Shown here piece after piece: positions 24,999 through 35,181 of a stretch of 37,817 nucleotides of DNA; the first letter of the stretch is position 1; each line of letters begins with the position of its first letter. The notes below the pieces were generated by a model. It made no database searches. It was not told the origin of the DNA and saw only the letters and a list, made by a program, of their open reading frames with translations. The stretch is from Legionellales bacterium (GTDB taxonomy: Bacteria; Pseudomonadota; Gammaproteobacteria; UBA1113). The DNA lies in the NCBI GenBank assembly GCA_002707205.1, contig PAMH01000025.1, forward strand, positions 1 to 37,817, read 5' to 3'. The position numbers and the translations under genes were made by a program.

Positions 24999-25580
24999 TT
25001 ACTTACTTTGGCATAATTGTTGGATAACTTCAGGATAAAGTGTATGCTCAAGCGCATGAACACGTGATTTTAACTGTGAAGCTGTTTCATTTTTACCCAC
25101 AATTAATTTTGCTTGTGCAATAACCGCGCCGCTATCAACGGCTTCCGTAACATAATGAATAGTACAGCCATGAATATCATCGCCATTTGCAATAACTTTT
25201 TCATGCGTTTTTAAGCCAGGATATTTCGGTAATAAAGATGGATGTATATTAATCAGTTTTCCATGATACCGTTGCACAAAATAGGCGCCTAAAATCCGCA
25301 TAAAACCAGCAAGCACGATAAGCTTTGCAGTATATTGTTCAATACTATCAATCAATCGTCTATCATAGGACTCTCGTGTCTCATTCTTTATGGGAGCAAT
25401 AACGTGTATGGGAATATGATGTTTCTGTGCTCGTTCTAAACCATAGGCATTAGGATTATTACTAATGACACAGGCAATAGTTACGTTGAGTTGGTTTGAC
25501 TCAATGGCATCAATAATAGCTTGTAGATTAGAACCATTACCTGAAATTAAAACAATGATTGAGGTTACGGCATCAGACAT
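24999..25580 (-). CDS. purN: Phosphoribosylglycinamide formyltransferase (GART 1)
   Basis: Transfers a formyl group from 10-formyl-tetrahydrofolate to GAR, the third step of purine synthesis. The 193 residues carry VLISGNGSNLQAIID, the folate-site VLAGFMRIL, the catalytic INIHPSLLPKYPGLKTH with Asn and His, and the Asp of VTEAVDSGAVIAQ. The frame is open upstream, but ATG 25578-25580 gives the family start MSDAVTSIIVLISG and overlaps the purM stop by eight bases, the usual purM-purN coupling. Confidence 0.96.
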   Translation of the reverse strand: MSDAVTSIIVLISGNGSNLQAIIDAIESNQLNVTIACVISNNPNAYGLERAQKHHIPIHVIAPIKNETRESYDRRLIDSIEQYTAKLIVLAGFMRILGAYFVQRYHGKLINIHPSLLPKYPGLKTHEKVIANGDDIHGCTIHYVTEAVDSGAVIAQAKLIVGKNETASQLKSRVHALEHTLYPEVIQQLCQSK

Positions 25581-26598
25581 AACAAACCTGTGCCGAGGCT
25601 GCTGGACGTTGAGTAATCTTACCAACAGACCATGCAACTGATTGTAATGATTGAATTTCTTTTAAGACTTGCGCTTCATCTTCAGCAGAAACAACCAGCA
25701 TCATACCTAATCCACAATTAAAAGTACGAAGCATATCAGCTTGAGGCAACTTCCCTTTTGCTGCCAGCCATTTAAATATTGCCGGCATATCCCACGCAGT
25801 TAAATCAATTTCAGCACAACAATCTGCGGGTAATATACGTGGTAGATTTTCTGTAATCCCTCCGCCCGTGATATGCGCCATACCTTTCAACGTATACTTG
25901 GCCATCAAAGACTTAATCAATTGCACATAAATTTTGGTAGGTCTCAACAATGTTGTGCCTAAACTTGTCTCTTCAAAACTTTCAGATAAACTCACTTGAG
26001 TATCTGTGATAATTTTACGCACAAGCGAATAACCATTAGCGTGAACACCTGACGAGGCGATACCAATAATTTTATCTCCTACTTTTATGTTATCCCCTGT
26101 AATTAATTTATCCTTTTCAGCAATGCCGACAACAAATCCAGCTAAATCATATTGGCCGTTATGATACATACCTGGCATTTCTGCTGTTTCTCCACCTATT
26201 AATGCGCATTGCGCTTGCTGACATCCCTCAGCAATACCAGCAATGACAAATTCTGCTTGAACAATATCAAGCTGTCCTGTTGCAAAATAATCAAGAAAAA
26301 ATAATGGGGTAGCGCCAGAAACAATAATATCATTAACACACATAGCAACTAAATCGATACCTATTGTGCGATGATCATTCATTTGTTGAGCCAACGCTAA
26401 TTTAGTACCCACGCCATCCGTTCCAGAAACAAGTACAGGATTTTGATAGTCTGACCAAGGTAATTCAAATAATCCACCAAAACCACCTAAACCGCCTAAC
26501 ACACCAGGAATTAATGTTTTTTTTGTATGTGGTTTAATACGCTGAACTAGTGCATCACCGGCATCAATATCAACACCTGCCGCTTTGTAATGATTCAT
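25573..26598 (-). CDS. purM: Phosphoribosylformylglycinamidine cyclo-ligase (AIR synthetase)
   Basis: Closes the imidazole ring of AIR using ATP, the fifth step of purine synthesis. The 341 residues have the family start YKAAGVDIDAGDALV, LVSGTDGVGTKL, CVNDIIVSGATPLFFLDY, GGETAEMPGMY, IASSGVHANGYSLVR and MAHITGGGITENLPR. Length is standard (E. coli 345). It overlaps pyrD by four bases upstream and purN by eight downstream. Confidence 0.97.
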   Translation of the reverse strand: MNHYKAAGVDIDAGDALVQRIKPHTKKTLIPGVLGGLGGFGGLFELPWSDYQNPVLVSGTDGVGTKLALAQQMNDHRTIGIDLVAMCVNDIIVSGATPLFFLDYFATGQLDIVQAEFVIAGIAEGCQQAQCALIGGETAEMPGMYHNGQYDLAGFVVGIAEKDKLITGDNIKVGDKIIGIASSGVHANGYSLVRKIITDTQVSLSESFEETSLGTTLLRPTKIYVQLIKSLMAKYTLKGMAHITGGGITENLPRILPADCCAEIDLTAWDMPAIFKWLAAKGKLPQADMLRTFNCGLGMMLVVSAEDEAQVLKEIQSLQSVAWSVGKITQRPAASAQVCYV

Positions 26599-27611
26599 GC
26601 TTGTTCCATAAATTTTGCTAAACGCTTAATAATACCAGGACCTTGATAAATTAAGCTTGTGTATATTTGGTATAAGCTTGCTCCATTTGCTAGCCGTTCA
26701 TAGGCAGTTTTCTCACAATAAATACCACCTAAAGCAATAATAGGTAAGTCTTCTTGTAAGTATTTGGTTAAGCTTCTTAGCGCATTACAAGATAAATCCG
26801 TAATAGCACGACCACTTAGCCCCCCTGCTTGCTCCGCATATTTGGTATCTTCGGGCAACGGCCTTGCCAATGAAGTGTTACTCAATACAATTCCATCAAT
26901 TTTACAAACTTGTAAAATATCCGCAATCGCTTTTAATTCGCTATCATTCAAATCCGGTGCAAGTTTTACAAGCAATGGGACATATCGATGATGTTTACCC
27001 GCTAAAATATGCTGTTCCGCTTTGAGGGTAGATAATAGTGTATATAATAAATCATCATGTTGTAACTGGCGTAAATTTTCAGTATTTGGCGATGAAATGT
27101 TAATTGTTAAATAGTTGGCATAAGGATAGAGTTTACGCATACAATCCAAATAATCATTAACAGCGATATCATTCGGCGTATCTGGATTTTTTCCAATATT
27201 AATACCTAAAATTCCACGATACCTTGTTTTCTTAAGTTGTGCTAAGACATAATCAACGCCTTTGTTTGCAAATCCCATTCGATTAATCAACGCATGTTGT
27301 GACTTTAAACGAAATAACCGTGGTTTTGATTTGCCAGCTTGCGGCGCTGGGGTGACTGTACCGATTTCAATATGGCCAAAACCCAGAGTCGATAAGGCAT
27401 CAATAAACTCACCATTGCGATCAAATCCTGCAGCTAAACCGATACGATTGGGAAAATACATACCAAGTAACTTAATACCATCACCTGCATATACTTTTGG
27501 TTTAATCAGTCGCATGCGATAAAGTAACTTTAAACATCTTAATGTTAATTGATGTGCAGTTTCGGGGGGTAGAAAAAATAATAAAGGCCGTACAAATCGA
27601 TAAATACTCAT
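26595..27611 (-). CDS. pyrD: Dihydroorotate dehydrogenase (quinone), class 2
   Basis: Oxidises dihydroorotate to orotate and passes electrons to the membrane quinone pool. The 338 residues include the N-terminal amphipathic helix typical of class 2 (YRFVRPLLFFLPPETAHQL), AAGFDRNGE, FGHIEIGTVTP, the catalytic Ser region TINISSPNTENLRQLQ, VKLAPDL, LSNTSLARP and GGLSGRA. The ATG at 27609-27611 overlaps the stop of the upstream methyltransferase-like gene as ATGA; an ATG three codons earlier is possible. Its stop overlaps the purM start by four bases, so pyrimidine and purine genes are translated in one chain. Confidence 0.97.
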   Translation of the reverse strand: MSIYRFVRPLLFFLPPETAHQLTLRCLKLLYRMRLIKPKVYAGDGIKLLGMYFPNRIGLAAGFDRNGEFIDALSTLGFGHIEIGTVTPAPQAGKSKPRLFRLKSQHALINRMGFANKGVDYVLAQLKKTRYRGILGINIGKNPDTPNDIAVNDYLDCMRKLYPYANYLTINISSPNTENLRQLQHDDLLYTLLSTLKAEQHILAGKHHRYVPLLVKLAPDLNDSELKAIADILQVCKIDGIVLSNTSLARPLPEDTKYAEQAGGLSGRAITDLSCNALRSLTKYLQEDLPIIALGGIYCEKTAYERLANGASLYQIYTSLIYQGPGIIKRLAKFMEQA

Positions 27612-28294
27612 AACTGACACTCATTAGACCAAACGCGTAACATCGCATTGCCATTTTTTTGTAAATGAAATGGCACTTCTCGAATTTCAACACCATAATT
27701 TTTTGATTGTAATACAGCCATTAAAGGTGCAACATGCTGTGACACTTCGCCACTATCATCCAGCAAAGGAAAAATTCTGACCTCACGCGCAACACGACAC
27801 ATCTCTAAAATTGCTTTTAGTTGAAAATCCATATCCTTAGCGTAAGGACCATCAAAAAGAAAATTAGCACAAAGCGCGAGTGCATACTGTGCATGGGAAA
27901 AAGAAAGATTAGGCAATGGGTCAGCAACATAACGTTTGGCGTACACACCTTCTTGAAAATCTTGTATAAAAATATTGGCCATTGCTTTTTGCTTAGCAAT
28001 AAGATCTTCAAATGCGGCTTTATCTCTTAATAAAAACTGTGCTTTATGTTGCTCAATCCATTGACGCAAGGTCTGCCCCATCCTGTCAATTTTTAATTTA
28101 AGATCAGGCATTGATAAAGCATAAAGCGGATCGGCAGAAACAACATAATATCCCCGACCATGCATTTCTGCATTAAAACTTGAAGCACCTGCTGCAACAT
28201 CAAGGATAGGTTCTTGTAATTCATTATCTTGCAAATCAAACATTAACAGATAATTTTTAAAGGAATGTCCCCAACCCCAACTAAATTTACTCAT
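27608..28294 (-). CDS. SAM-dependent methyltransferase-like protein of unknown substrate
   Basis: A 228-residue protein beginning MSKFSWGWGHSFKNYLLMFD, followed by a Rossmann-type motif I, ILDVAAGASSFNAEMHGRG, and an acidic residue in VVSADPLY at the end of strand 2. The middle (about 60-130) is a charged helical insert, and FSHAQYALALCANFLF with CRVAREVRIFPLLD resembles motifs IV-VI of class I methyltransferases. I cannot assign a substrate. I chose ATG 28292-28294 because TAGGAAATAAC precedes it well; an in-frame ATG five codons earlier has no ribosome binding site. It heads the unit with pyrD, purM and purN, whose translation it overlaps, suggesting a housekeeping role. Confidence 0.7.
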   Translation of the reverse strand: MSKFSWGWGHSFKNYLLMFDLQDNELQEPILDVAAGASSFNAEMHGRGYYVVSADPLYALSMPDLKLKIDRMGQTLRQWIEQHKAQFLLRDKAAFEDLIAKQKAMANIFIQDFQEGVYAKRYVADPLPNLSFSHAQYALALCANFLFDGPYAKDMDFQLKAILEMCRVAREVRIFPLLDDSGEVSQHVAPLMAVLQSKNYGVEIREVPFHLQKNGNAMLRVWSNECQL

Positions 28295-28330
28295 GTTATT
28301 TCCTACCATTTTTCATATTTAGCTTTTATT

Positions 28331-28383
28331 ATTGTACTGCAAATCATAGCTTATTGACAATTGATTTGTACAATCGCTATTCT
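28331..28383 (+). promoter_or_regulatory. Promoter and possible operator of the leucine-catabolism operon
   Basis: A consensus -35 box TTGACA (28354-28359) is followed at 18 bases by TATTCT (28378-28383). An inverted repeat overlaps it: ATTGTAC-TGC-AAATC (28331-28345) against GATTTGTACAAT (28363-28374), twelve matching bases per arm with a three-base insertion in one arm. The second arm occupies the -35/-10 spacer, where a repressor would block polymerase. The identity of a regulator is unknown. Confidence 0.5.
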
Positions 28384-28426
28384 TGCAGTAGGATGAGCTA
28401 TTAACAGCATAAGATCAGGAGCTTGC

Positions 28427-29587
28427 ATGTATTCTTGCTTAAATTTTGAACTTGATGAAACCTTGGAAATGCTGCGTGACACAGTCAAGCAATTTGCCAC
28501 ACAAGAGATAGCACCATTGGCTGAGTCCATCGATAAAGAAAATAGGTTTCCGCGTGAATTGTGGACAAAACTTGGCGCTCTTGGGTTGCACGGTATGACC
28601 GCTGATGAAACATACGGTGGTGTTAAAATGGGATATCTCGCTCATGTGATTGCTATGGAAGAAATATCCAGAGCAAGCGCCTCTGTTGCCTTGAGCTATG
28701 GCGCCCATTCCAATCTTTGCATCAACCAAATTCAACTTAATGGCACAAACGAACAAAAAAATAAATATCTACCACAGTTAATTGCTGGTGAGCATATTGG
28801 TGCATTAGCCATGAGCGAAGCAGGTTCGGGTTCAGACGTTATTAGCATGCAATTAAAAGCTGAAGAAAAATCAGACCACTTCCTTTTAAATGGCACAAAA
28901 ATGTGGATCACTAACGGTCCTGAAGCTGAAGTTATCGTCGTCTATGCTAAAACGAACCCTAAAGCTGGCTCAAAAGGTATTTCTGCTTTTATTGTTGAGA
29001 AAAATTTTGCAGGATTTGAAACCGCACAAAAACTCGATAAATTAGGTATGCGTGGCTCTAGTACTTGTGAGCTGGTTTTTAAAGATTGTAAAGTGCCTAA
29101 AGAAAATTTATTAGGAGAATTAAATAAAGGCTCTAAAGTTTTAATGGCGGGATTAGATTATGAACGCGTCGTATTAGCTGCTGGTCCTTTAGGCATTATG
29201 CAAGCGTGCCTTGATGTCGTATTACCCTATGTTCATGAACGCAAACAGTTTGGCCAAGCTATTGGTGAATTCCAATTCATTCAAGGTAAAATTGCAGAAA
29301 TGTATACCACGCTCAATGCGTCTCGCGCCTATTTATATACTGTTGCACGCGCCTGCGATCGCAGTGAAACAACACGTAAGGATGCTGCTGGCGTCATTTA
29401 TTTTATCTCTACAAATGCGACTAAAATGGCTCTGGAGGCAATACAATGTTTAGGAGGCAATGGCTACATTAACGAATACCCAACAGGTAGATTATTACGT
29501 GATGCTAAACTTTATGAAATTGGCGCAGGGACAACTGAGATTCGAAAAATGTTAATTGGTCGTGAACTTTTTAACGAAACCCTATAA
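28427..29587 (+). CDS. liuA: Isovaleryl-CoA dehydrogenase
   Basis: An FAD-dependent acyl-CoA dehydrogenase that converts isovaleryl-CoA to 3-methylcrotonyl-CoA in leucine breakdown. The 386 residues include [20 protein letters not shown], the flavin signature [12 protein letters not shown] (about 127-138), KMWITNGP, the catalytic Glu246 in [12 protein letters not shown] and the C-terminal [20 protein letters not shown]. The Glu in DYERVVLA, rather than at the short-chain position, is characteristic of the isovaleryl-CoA group, and the neighbours confirm it. AGGAGC precedes the ATG. First gene of the operon. Confidence 0.93.
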   Translation: MYSCLNFELDETLEMLRDTVKQFATQEIAPLAESIDKENRFPRELWTKLGALGLHGMTADETYGGVKMGYLAHVIAMEEISRASASVALSYGAHSNLCINQIQLNGTNEQKNKYLPQLIAGEHIGALAMSEAGSGSDVISMQLKAEEKSDHFLLNGTKMWITNGPEAEVIVVYAKTNPKAGSKGISAFIVEKNFAGFETAQKLDKLGMRGSSTCELVFKDCKVPKENLLGELNKGSKVLMAGLDYERVVLAAGPLGIMQACLDVVLPYVHERKQFGQAIGEFQFIQGKIAEMYTTLNASRAYLYTVARACDRSETTRKDAAGVIYFISTNATKMALEAIQCLGGNGYINEYPTGRLLRDAKLYEIGAGTTEIRKMLIGRELFNETL

Positions 29588-29605
29588 TATAAAACAAGGA
29601 AAATC

Positions 29606-30784
29606 ATGGAAGCGATTTATATTTTAAGTGCGAAAAGAACACCGATGGCAGGATTACAAGGTGCATTATCAAGTTACACAGCAGCAGATCTTGGCGCGCA
29701 CGCTATTGAAGCTGCTTTACAATCAGCAAAGCTTAAAAAAGTAGTGCCACAAGAAGTTATTATGGGATGTGTCTTAACTGCTGGACAAGGACAAGCACCC
29801 GCCAGACAGGCAATACTTAAAGCAAATTTACCACAACATGTTGGCGCAACAACTATCAATAAAATGTGTGGTTCAGGCATGAAAGCTGTTATGCTCGCCC
29901 ATGATTTAATACAAGCAGGAACAAATGAGCTTATGGTTGCTGGCGGTATGGAAAGCATGTCTAACGCGCCCTACTTATTAAAAAAGGCAAGGTCTGGTTA
30001 TCGACTTGGTCATGGCGAACTTTTTGACCATATGTTTCTAGATGGATTAGAAGATGCTTATGAGCAAGGAAACTTAATGGGTATTTTCGCTGAGCGATGC
30101 GCAGCAAAATATGCTTTCACACGAGAAAGTCAAGATGCATTTGCAATGCGTTCTTTACAACGCGCTCAAGAGGCAGACGAAAAAGGTTACTTTAAAAAAG
30201 AAATTTCTCCGATTGATTATCAAGTTAAAAATGAAACATATACACTCGATTATGACGAAACACCTCGGAAAGTAAATGCTGATAAAATTCCCAAGTTACG
30301 TCCCGCATTTAGTCAAGATGGTACAGTGACAGCAGCCAATGCCAGTTCAATTTCTGATGGTGCAGCAGCACTAGTTCTAGCTGGCGAATCTTATGTCAAA
30401 AAACATAAACTAAAGCCAATTGCGAAAATTACTGGACATAGTAGCTTTGCACATGCCCCAGATTGGTTTACCACAGCGCCCATCCATGCCATAGAAAAAT
30501 TATTGAAAAAAGTTGGTTGGCATATAGGACAAGTTGATTTATTTGAAATTAATGAAGCCTTTGCTGTGGTGACCTTAGCGGCAATGGCAGCGCTGAGCAT
30601 TCCTCATGAGAAAACAAATATTTTTGGTGGTGCATGTGCACTAGGACATCCGATTGGCGCATCTGGTGCTCGAATCATTGTAACGCTAATCAATGCATTA
30701 CAACAAACCAAAGGCAAGAAAGGCTTAGCGAGTCTTTGCATCGGCGGTGGTGAAGCCACCGCTATTGCCATTGAATTATGTTAA
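29606..30784 (+). CDS. Acetyl-CoA C-acetyltransferase (thiolase II)
   Basis: A 392-residue thiolase that interconverts two acetyl-CoA with acetoacetyl-CoA. The catalytic residues are visible: C88 in NKMCGSGMKA, the NEAF loop, H348 in CALGHPIGASGAR and C378 in CIGGGEA. Length matches bacterial biosynthetic and degradative thiolases (AtoB/PhaA). Its place between liuA and the carboxylase beta gene (18 and 15 bases apart) suggests it handles acetoacetyl-CoA made from the acetoacetate released by HMG-CoA lyase, but no acetoacetate-activating CoA transferase or synthetase is in the window. Thiolases are broad, so atoB and phaA cannot be told apart by sequence here. Confidence 0.9.
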   Translation: MEAIYILSAKRTPMAGLQGALSSYTAADLGAHAIEAALQSAKLKKVVPQEVIMGCVLTAGQGQAPARQAILKANLPQHVGATTINKMCGSGMKAVMLAHDLIQAGTNELMVAGGMESMSNAPYLLKKARSGYRLGHGELFDHMFLDGLEDAYEQGNLMGIFAERCAAKYAFTRESQDAFAMRSLQRAQEADEKGYFKKEISPIDYQVKNETYTLDYDETPRKVNADKIPKLRPAFSQDGTVTAANASSISDGAAALVLAGESYVKKHKLKPIAKITGHSSFAHAPDWFTTAPIHAIEKLLKKVGWHIGQVDLFEINEAFAVVTLAAMAALSIPHEKTNIFGGACALGHPIGASGARIIVTLINALQQTKGKKGLASLCIGGGEATAIAIELC

Positions 30785-30799
30785 TATGAAGGTTAATGT

Positions 30800-32407
30800 A
30801 TGAGTCAATTAAAATCCACTTGCAATCCAAATAGTGAAACATTTAAAGCTAATGCCGAGCATATGCAAAGTTTAATAAATGATTTACGAGAAAAAGCAGA
30901 ACATATTGCTATAGGCGGTAACAAAAATGCAAGAGAAAAACACATTAGTCGCGGTAAGCTCTTAGTTAGAGAACGTATAAATACGCTAATTGATGCGGGC
31001 AGCGCATTTCTTGAGTTATCACAATTTGCAGCTTTTGGCGTTTATGATGATGAACTTCCTGCGGCTGGTATTATCTGTGGTATTGGCCAAGTCAACAATA
31101 CCATCTGTATGATAATTGCAAACGATGCAACAGTGAAAGGCGGCACTTATTATCCATTAACAGTAAAAAAACACTTACGTGCACAAGAGATTGCGCAAAA
31201 GAATCATCTACCTTGTATTTACCTAGTAGATTCAGGTGGAGCATACTTACCGCTTCAAGATGAAGTTTTTCCAGATAAAAATCATTTTGGGCGTATTTTC
31301 TATAATCAGGCAATCATGTCAGCACTAGGCATCCCTCAAATTGCAGTTGTCATGGGTTCTTGTACAGCGGGTGGTGCTTATGTTCCAGCAATGGCAGATG
31401 AATCAATCATGGTTAAAAACCAAGCGACCATTTTTCTTGGTGGCCCACCACTTGTGAAAGCAGCAACCGGTGAAGTAGTCAGTGCTGAAGCATTAGGTGG
31501 CGCAGACATCCATTGCAAACATTCTGGCGTTGCCGATCATTATGCTGCCAACGACCATCATGCCTTATCGATCGCACGTGATATTATTGGAAACTTAAAT
31601 TTGCCACAGCACAATCCATTACAGACAAAACCTAGTCGCGAGCCAATTTATGATAGCACATCACTAAATGGTATTATTCCTGTGGATAGTAAAAAACCTT
31701 TTGATATTCGCGAAATCATTGCGCGTATTGTTGACGCCTCGATATTTGATGAGTTTAAAGCAAATTACGGTAAAACCTTGGTTTGCGGTTTTGCGCATAT
31801 TCATGGTATGCCAGTTGGTATTCTTGCCAATAACGGCATTTTATTTTCTGAGTCAGCACTTAAAGGAACACATTTTATTGAGCTTTGTTGCCAACGTAAA
31901 ATTCCACTCATATTTTTACAAAATATTACAGGATTTATGGTGGGTAGTAAGTATGAAAAAGAAGGTATTGCAAAACATGGCGCAAAAATGGTTACTGCGG
32001 TAAGCTGTGCGCAAGTACCCAAATTAACAATTGTTATTGGTGGTAGCTTTGGTGCAGGTAACTATGGTATGTGCGGACGAGCCTTTGACCCCAACTTCTT
32101 ATGGATGTGGCCTAACGCCAGAATTTCTGTCATGGGCGGTGAACAAGCTGCCAATGTCATGGCGCAAGTAACCCGTGATAAAAAAGCAAGTCTCCAACAA
32201 ACTTGGTCAGCGCAAGATGAAGAAAATTTAAAAAAGCCTATTTTAGAACAATATGAAACAACCGGCCATCCCTATTATGCTAGTGCACGTTTATGGGATG
32301 ACGGCATCATATTACCGGAAGATACACGCCAAGTATTAGCGTTAGGCTTAACTGCTGCTTTAACAAAAAAGATTAAAACTAGCAAATTTGGTATATTTAG
32401 GATGTAA
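30800..32407 (+). CDS. liuB: Methylcrotonyl-CoA carboxylase, beta (carboxyltransferase) subunit
   Basis: A 535-residue carboxyltransferase that moves the carboxyl group from biotin to 3-methylcrotonyl-CoA. It has the family start with [14 protein letters not shown], the oxyanion-hole and CoA segments [17 protein letters not shown] and [15 protein letters not shown], and the second domain with [28 protein letters not shown] and [21 protein letters not shown] with the paired [15 protein letters not shown] is characteristic of MccB rather than propionyl-CoA carboxylase. It is two bases from liuC and partners the biotin-carrying subunit encoded at 33205-35178. Confidence 0.94.
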   Translation: MSQLKSTCNPNSETFKANAEHMQSLINDLREKAEHIAIGGNKNAREKHISRGKLLVRERINTLIDAGSAFLELSQFAAFGVYDDELPAAGIICGIGQVNNTICMIIANDATVKGGTYYPLTVKKHLRAQEIAQKNHLPCIYLVDSGGAYLPLQDEVFPDKNHFGRIFYNQAIMSALGIPQIAVVMGSCTAGGAYVPAMADESIMVKNQATIFLGGPPLVKAATGEVVSAEALGGADIHCKHSGVADHYAANDHHALSIARDIIGNLNLPQHNPLQTKPSREPIYDSTSLNGIIPVDSKKPFDIREIIARIVDASIFDEFKANYGKTLVCGFAHIHGMPVGILANNGILFSESALKGTHFIELCCQRKIPLIFLQNITGFMVGSKYEKEGIAKHGAKMVTAVSCAQVPKLTIVIGGSFGAGNYGMCGRAFDPNFLWMWPNARISVMGGEQAANVMAQVTRDKKASLQQTWSAQDEENLKKPILEQYETTGHPYYASARLWDDGIILPEDTRQVLALGLTAALTKKIKTSKFGIFRM

Positions 32408-32409
32408 GT

Positions 32410-33204
32410 ATGAATTTGAAATATATTATCCTTGACCTCACTGATGAGCACTTTCCTACTATCAAGCTCAATTGTCCCCAAATACATAATGCATTTAACG
32501 AAGAAGTTATTAATGAACTAATACTTATATTAAATGCGCTAAAAAGCAATACAACTATTCGCGGCGTATTTTTAACGGGTGTTGGGCGTTCGTTTTCAGC
32601 TGGCGCAAATCTCGCTTGGATGCAAAAAATGGTGCATTATAGTCTCGAAGAAAATATTGAAGATGCAAAACAATTAGCTACCTTGATGCAATTGTTGCAT
32701 CAATTTCCTTTGCCAACTATTGCCTTGGTCAATGGCGCGGCCTATGGTGGTGGCGTGGGCTTAGTAGCAGCTTGTGATATGGCCTTTGCTAGTGATAATG
32801 CCAGCTTTTGTTTATCTGAAGTAAAACTAGGGCTAATCCCCGCTATTATAAGCCCCTATGTAATTGCCGCGATAGGTGAAAGAGCTGCACACCGTTATTA
32901 TTTGACCGCAGAAAAATTTGATACCCAGACAGCAAAACAGTTAGGTTTGATTCATGATACCTATCCAAATAATGCACCAGAAAACTTAATTGAAAATTTA
33001 AAAGCAGCTTTAAATCAAAATAGTCCAGAGGCTATGATTGCAGCAAAAAAATTAATTAACGTAACTTCAAAACGTCCTGTCGATGAAGCAATGATTGAAG
33101 ATACCATTTTACGTATTGCAAAAATTAGAATTTCAGATTTTGGACAAGAAGGATTAACCGCATTTCTAGAAAAAAGAAAAGCACGATGGGTTATTGAAGG
33201 ATAA
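32410..33204 (+). CDS. liuC: Methylglutaconyl-CoA hydratase
   Basis: An enoyl-CoA hydratase-family enzyme (264 residues) that hydrates 3-methylglutaconyl-CoA to HMG-CoA. The crotonase oxyanion-hole segment GVGRSFSAGANLAWMQKM, NGAAYGGGVGLVAACDMAFA, and SEVKLGLIPAIISPYVIAAI with its catalytic Glu are present. VKLGLIPAIISPYV is typical of the LiuC/AUH branch. It lies tightly between the two carboxylase subunit genes (2 and 0-3 bases). Confidence 0.92.
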   Translation: MNLKYIILDLTDEHFPTIKLNCPQIHNAFNEEVINELILILNALKSNTTIRGVFLTGVGRSFSAGANLAWMQKMVHYSLEENIEDAKQLATLMQLLHQFPLPTIALVNGAAYGGGVGLVAACDMAFASDNASFCLSEVKLGLIPAIISPYVIAAIGERAAHRYYLTAEKFDTQTAKQLGLIHDTYPNNAPENLIENLKAALNQNSPEAMIAAKKLINVTSKRPVDEAMIEDTILRIAKIRISDFGQEGLTAFLEKRKARWVIEG

Positions 33205-35178
33205 ATGATGTTTCAAAAAATACTAATTGCGAATCGTGGTGAAATTGCTTGTCGCATTATAAAAACGGCAAAAAAACTTGGTATACAAACAGTAGCTATT
33301 TTTTCAGATGCAGATCGACATGCGCTTTTTGTTAAATCTGCTGATGAAGCCTATCATATAGGTGCATCAGAAAGTATAAAAAGTTATTTAAACATCGACA
33401 AAATCATTGATATCGCAAAAAAAACACATGTACAGGCAATTCACCCTGGTTATGGATTTTTATCTGAAAATGCACAGTTCGCTATACGTTGTGAACAAGA
33501 AAACATAATCTTCATTGGCCCAGATGCTAATGCCATCACGCTAATGGGCTCAAAGTCAGAGGCCAAAAAAATACTTTCTGAAACAAATGTCCCATTAATT
33601 CCGGGTTATCATGGCGATGATCAAATACCTGAGACATTATTAGCTGAGGCAAAAAAAATTGGTTTCCCCTTATTAATCAAAGCTGCAGCTGGTGGTGGCG
33701 GCAAAGGTATGCGTGTTGTAAATACTGAAGCTGATTTTTTAACGGCGCTTGCTAGTTGCCAACGAGAGGCCAAATCAAGTTTTGCAAATACCCACGTTAT
33801 TCTTGAGAAATATTTTGACAATGCACGACATGTTGAAGTTCAAATTATTGCTGATAAAAAAGGTCATTGCGTACATCTATTTGAACGCGATTGTTCAATT
33901 CAACGTCGACATCAAAAAGTCATTGAAGAAGCACCTGCACCTAATTTAAAAAATGATACTAGAAATGCCATTGGCAAGGCTGCCGTTGAGGTTGCTAAAT
34001 CTATTCATTATATTGGTGCTGGCACAATTGAGTTTTTAATGGATAAAACAGAAAATTTCTATTTCATGGAAATGAATACACGATTACAAGTTGAACATCC
34101 TATTACTGAAATGATTACCGGTATAGATTTAGTTGAGTGGCAGTTTAAAGTTGCTGCTGGCGAGGTGCTTCCCTTACAACAATCTGAAATTAAACAACAA
34201 GGGCATGCGATTGAAGCTCGCGTGTATGCGGAAGATCCTGACAATCAATTTATGCCATCAACTGGCTGCATTACTTATCTAAAAACACCTAAACAAAGAA
34301 AATATATTCGACTTGATACAGGAATAACACAAGGTGACGTTGTATCTCCATTTTACGATCCCATGCTTGCCAAACTTATTATCTGGTCTGAAACACGTGA
34401 AACTGCAATTATGCGCATGCGCTCAGCACTGACAAATTATGCAATTGCAGGTATTAAAAATAATATTAATTATCTAACTGAAATTATTAGTCAACCTTCA
34501 TTTATACAAGCAAAACTATCCACAAAATTTTTAGACGAGAATCAAATCAAATCACAATCTACAATCGATAAACATTTATCACTTGCTTTATCTGTACTGG
34601 GTTTAATCTGTAATGAGGCAAAACAAAATCAAGTAGACTCCGTATGGTCTTTATTTGCAAACTTTCGACTTAATCTGCCTTGTATGCGTTACTTTTACTT
34701 TAAAAAATCAGAATCTGATACTTATCAAGTTAGCTGTCAAATATCAAAAAATATTATTATCATAAAATGTGAAAATATTATATTTCATTGTGAACAGATA
34801 AATACAGAAAAAAATACCATAACAGCTCAAGTCAATGATAAGCTTTTTAATTTTGATTTTCATCAAGATAAACAAGCTATTTATATCTTTTCATCTACAT
34901 TTAATGCTATAAACATATTGCAAGACCTTAATAAAGCTGTCGATAATGATGAGTTTTCCCAAGGACATTTACATGCTCCAATGCCTGCCAATGTTATTCA
35001 AATTTCGGTCAAGCGTGGTGATAAAATTAAAGCAGGTGAAACAGTCATGATCCTTGAAGCAATGAAGATGGAACATGCAATTAAAGCACCACTATCTGGC
35101 AAAGTCAGTGATGTTTTTTTTCAAGTGGGAGACCTTGTAGATGAAGGTGCTGAATTAGCTGTTATTAAACCGGAGTAA
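33205..35178 (+). CDS. liuD: Methylcrotonyl-CoA carboxylase, alpha (biotin) subunit
   Basis: A 657-residue ATP-dependent biotin carboxylase with biotin carrier domain. The biotin carboxylase part (about 1-450) has KILIANRGEIACRII, the glycine-rich ATP-grasp loop AAAGGGGKGMR, ERDCSIQRRHQKVIEEAPAP, FMEMNTRLQVEHPITEMITG and GHAIEARVYAEDP. A less conserved linker domain (about 455-580) follows, and the C-terminal carrier domain has EAMKMEHAIKAP with the biotinylated Lys at residue 621. ATGATG occurs at the start: the second ATG (33208) is better spaced from AAGGAT, the first overlaps the stop region of liuC. It forms the holoenzyme with the beta subunit. Confidence 0.95.
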   Translation: MMFQKILIANRGEIACRIIKTAKKLGIQTVAIFSDADRHALFVKSADEAYHIGASESIKSYLNIDKIIDIAKKTHVQAIHPGYGFLSENAQFAIRCEQENIIFIGPDANAITLMGSKSEAKKILSETNVPLIPGYHGDDQIPETLLAEAKKIGFPLLIKAAAGGGGKGMRVVNTEADFLTALASCQREAKSSFANTHVILEKYFDNARHVEVQIIADKKGHCVHLFERDCSIQRRHQKVIEEAPAPNLKNDTRNAIGKAAVEVAKSIHYIGAGTIEFLMDKTENFYFMEMNTRLQVEHPITEMITGIDLVEWQFKVAAGEVLPLQQSEIKQQGHAIEARVYAEDPDNQFMPSTGCITYLKTPKQRKYIRLDTGITQGDVVSPFYDPMLAKLIIWSETRETAIMRMRSALTNYAIAGIKNNINYLTEIISQPSFIQAKLSTKFLDENQIKSQSTIDKHLSLALSVLGLICNEAKQNQVDSVWSLFANFRLNLPCMRYFYFKKSESDTYQVSCQISKNIIIIKCENIIFHCEQINTEKNTITAQVNDKLFNFDFHQDKQAIYIFSSTFNAINILQDLNKAVDNDEFSQGHLHAPMPANVIQISVKRGDKIKAGETVMILEAMKMEHAIKAPLSGKVSDVFFQVGDLVDEGAELAVIKPE

Positions 35179-35181
35179 AAT

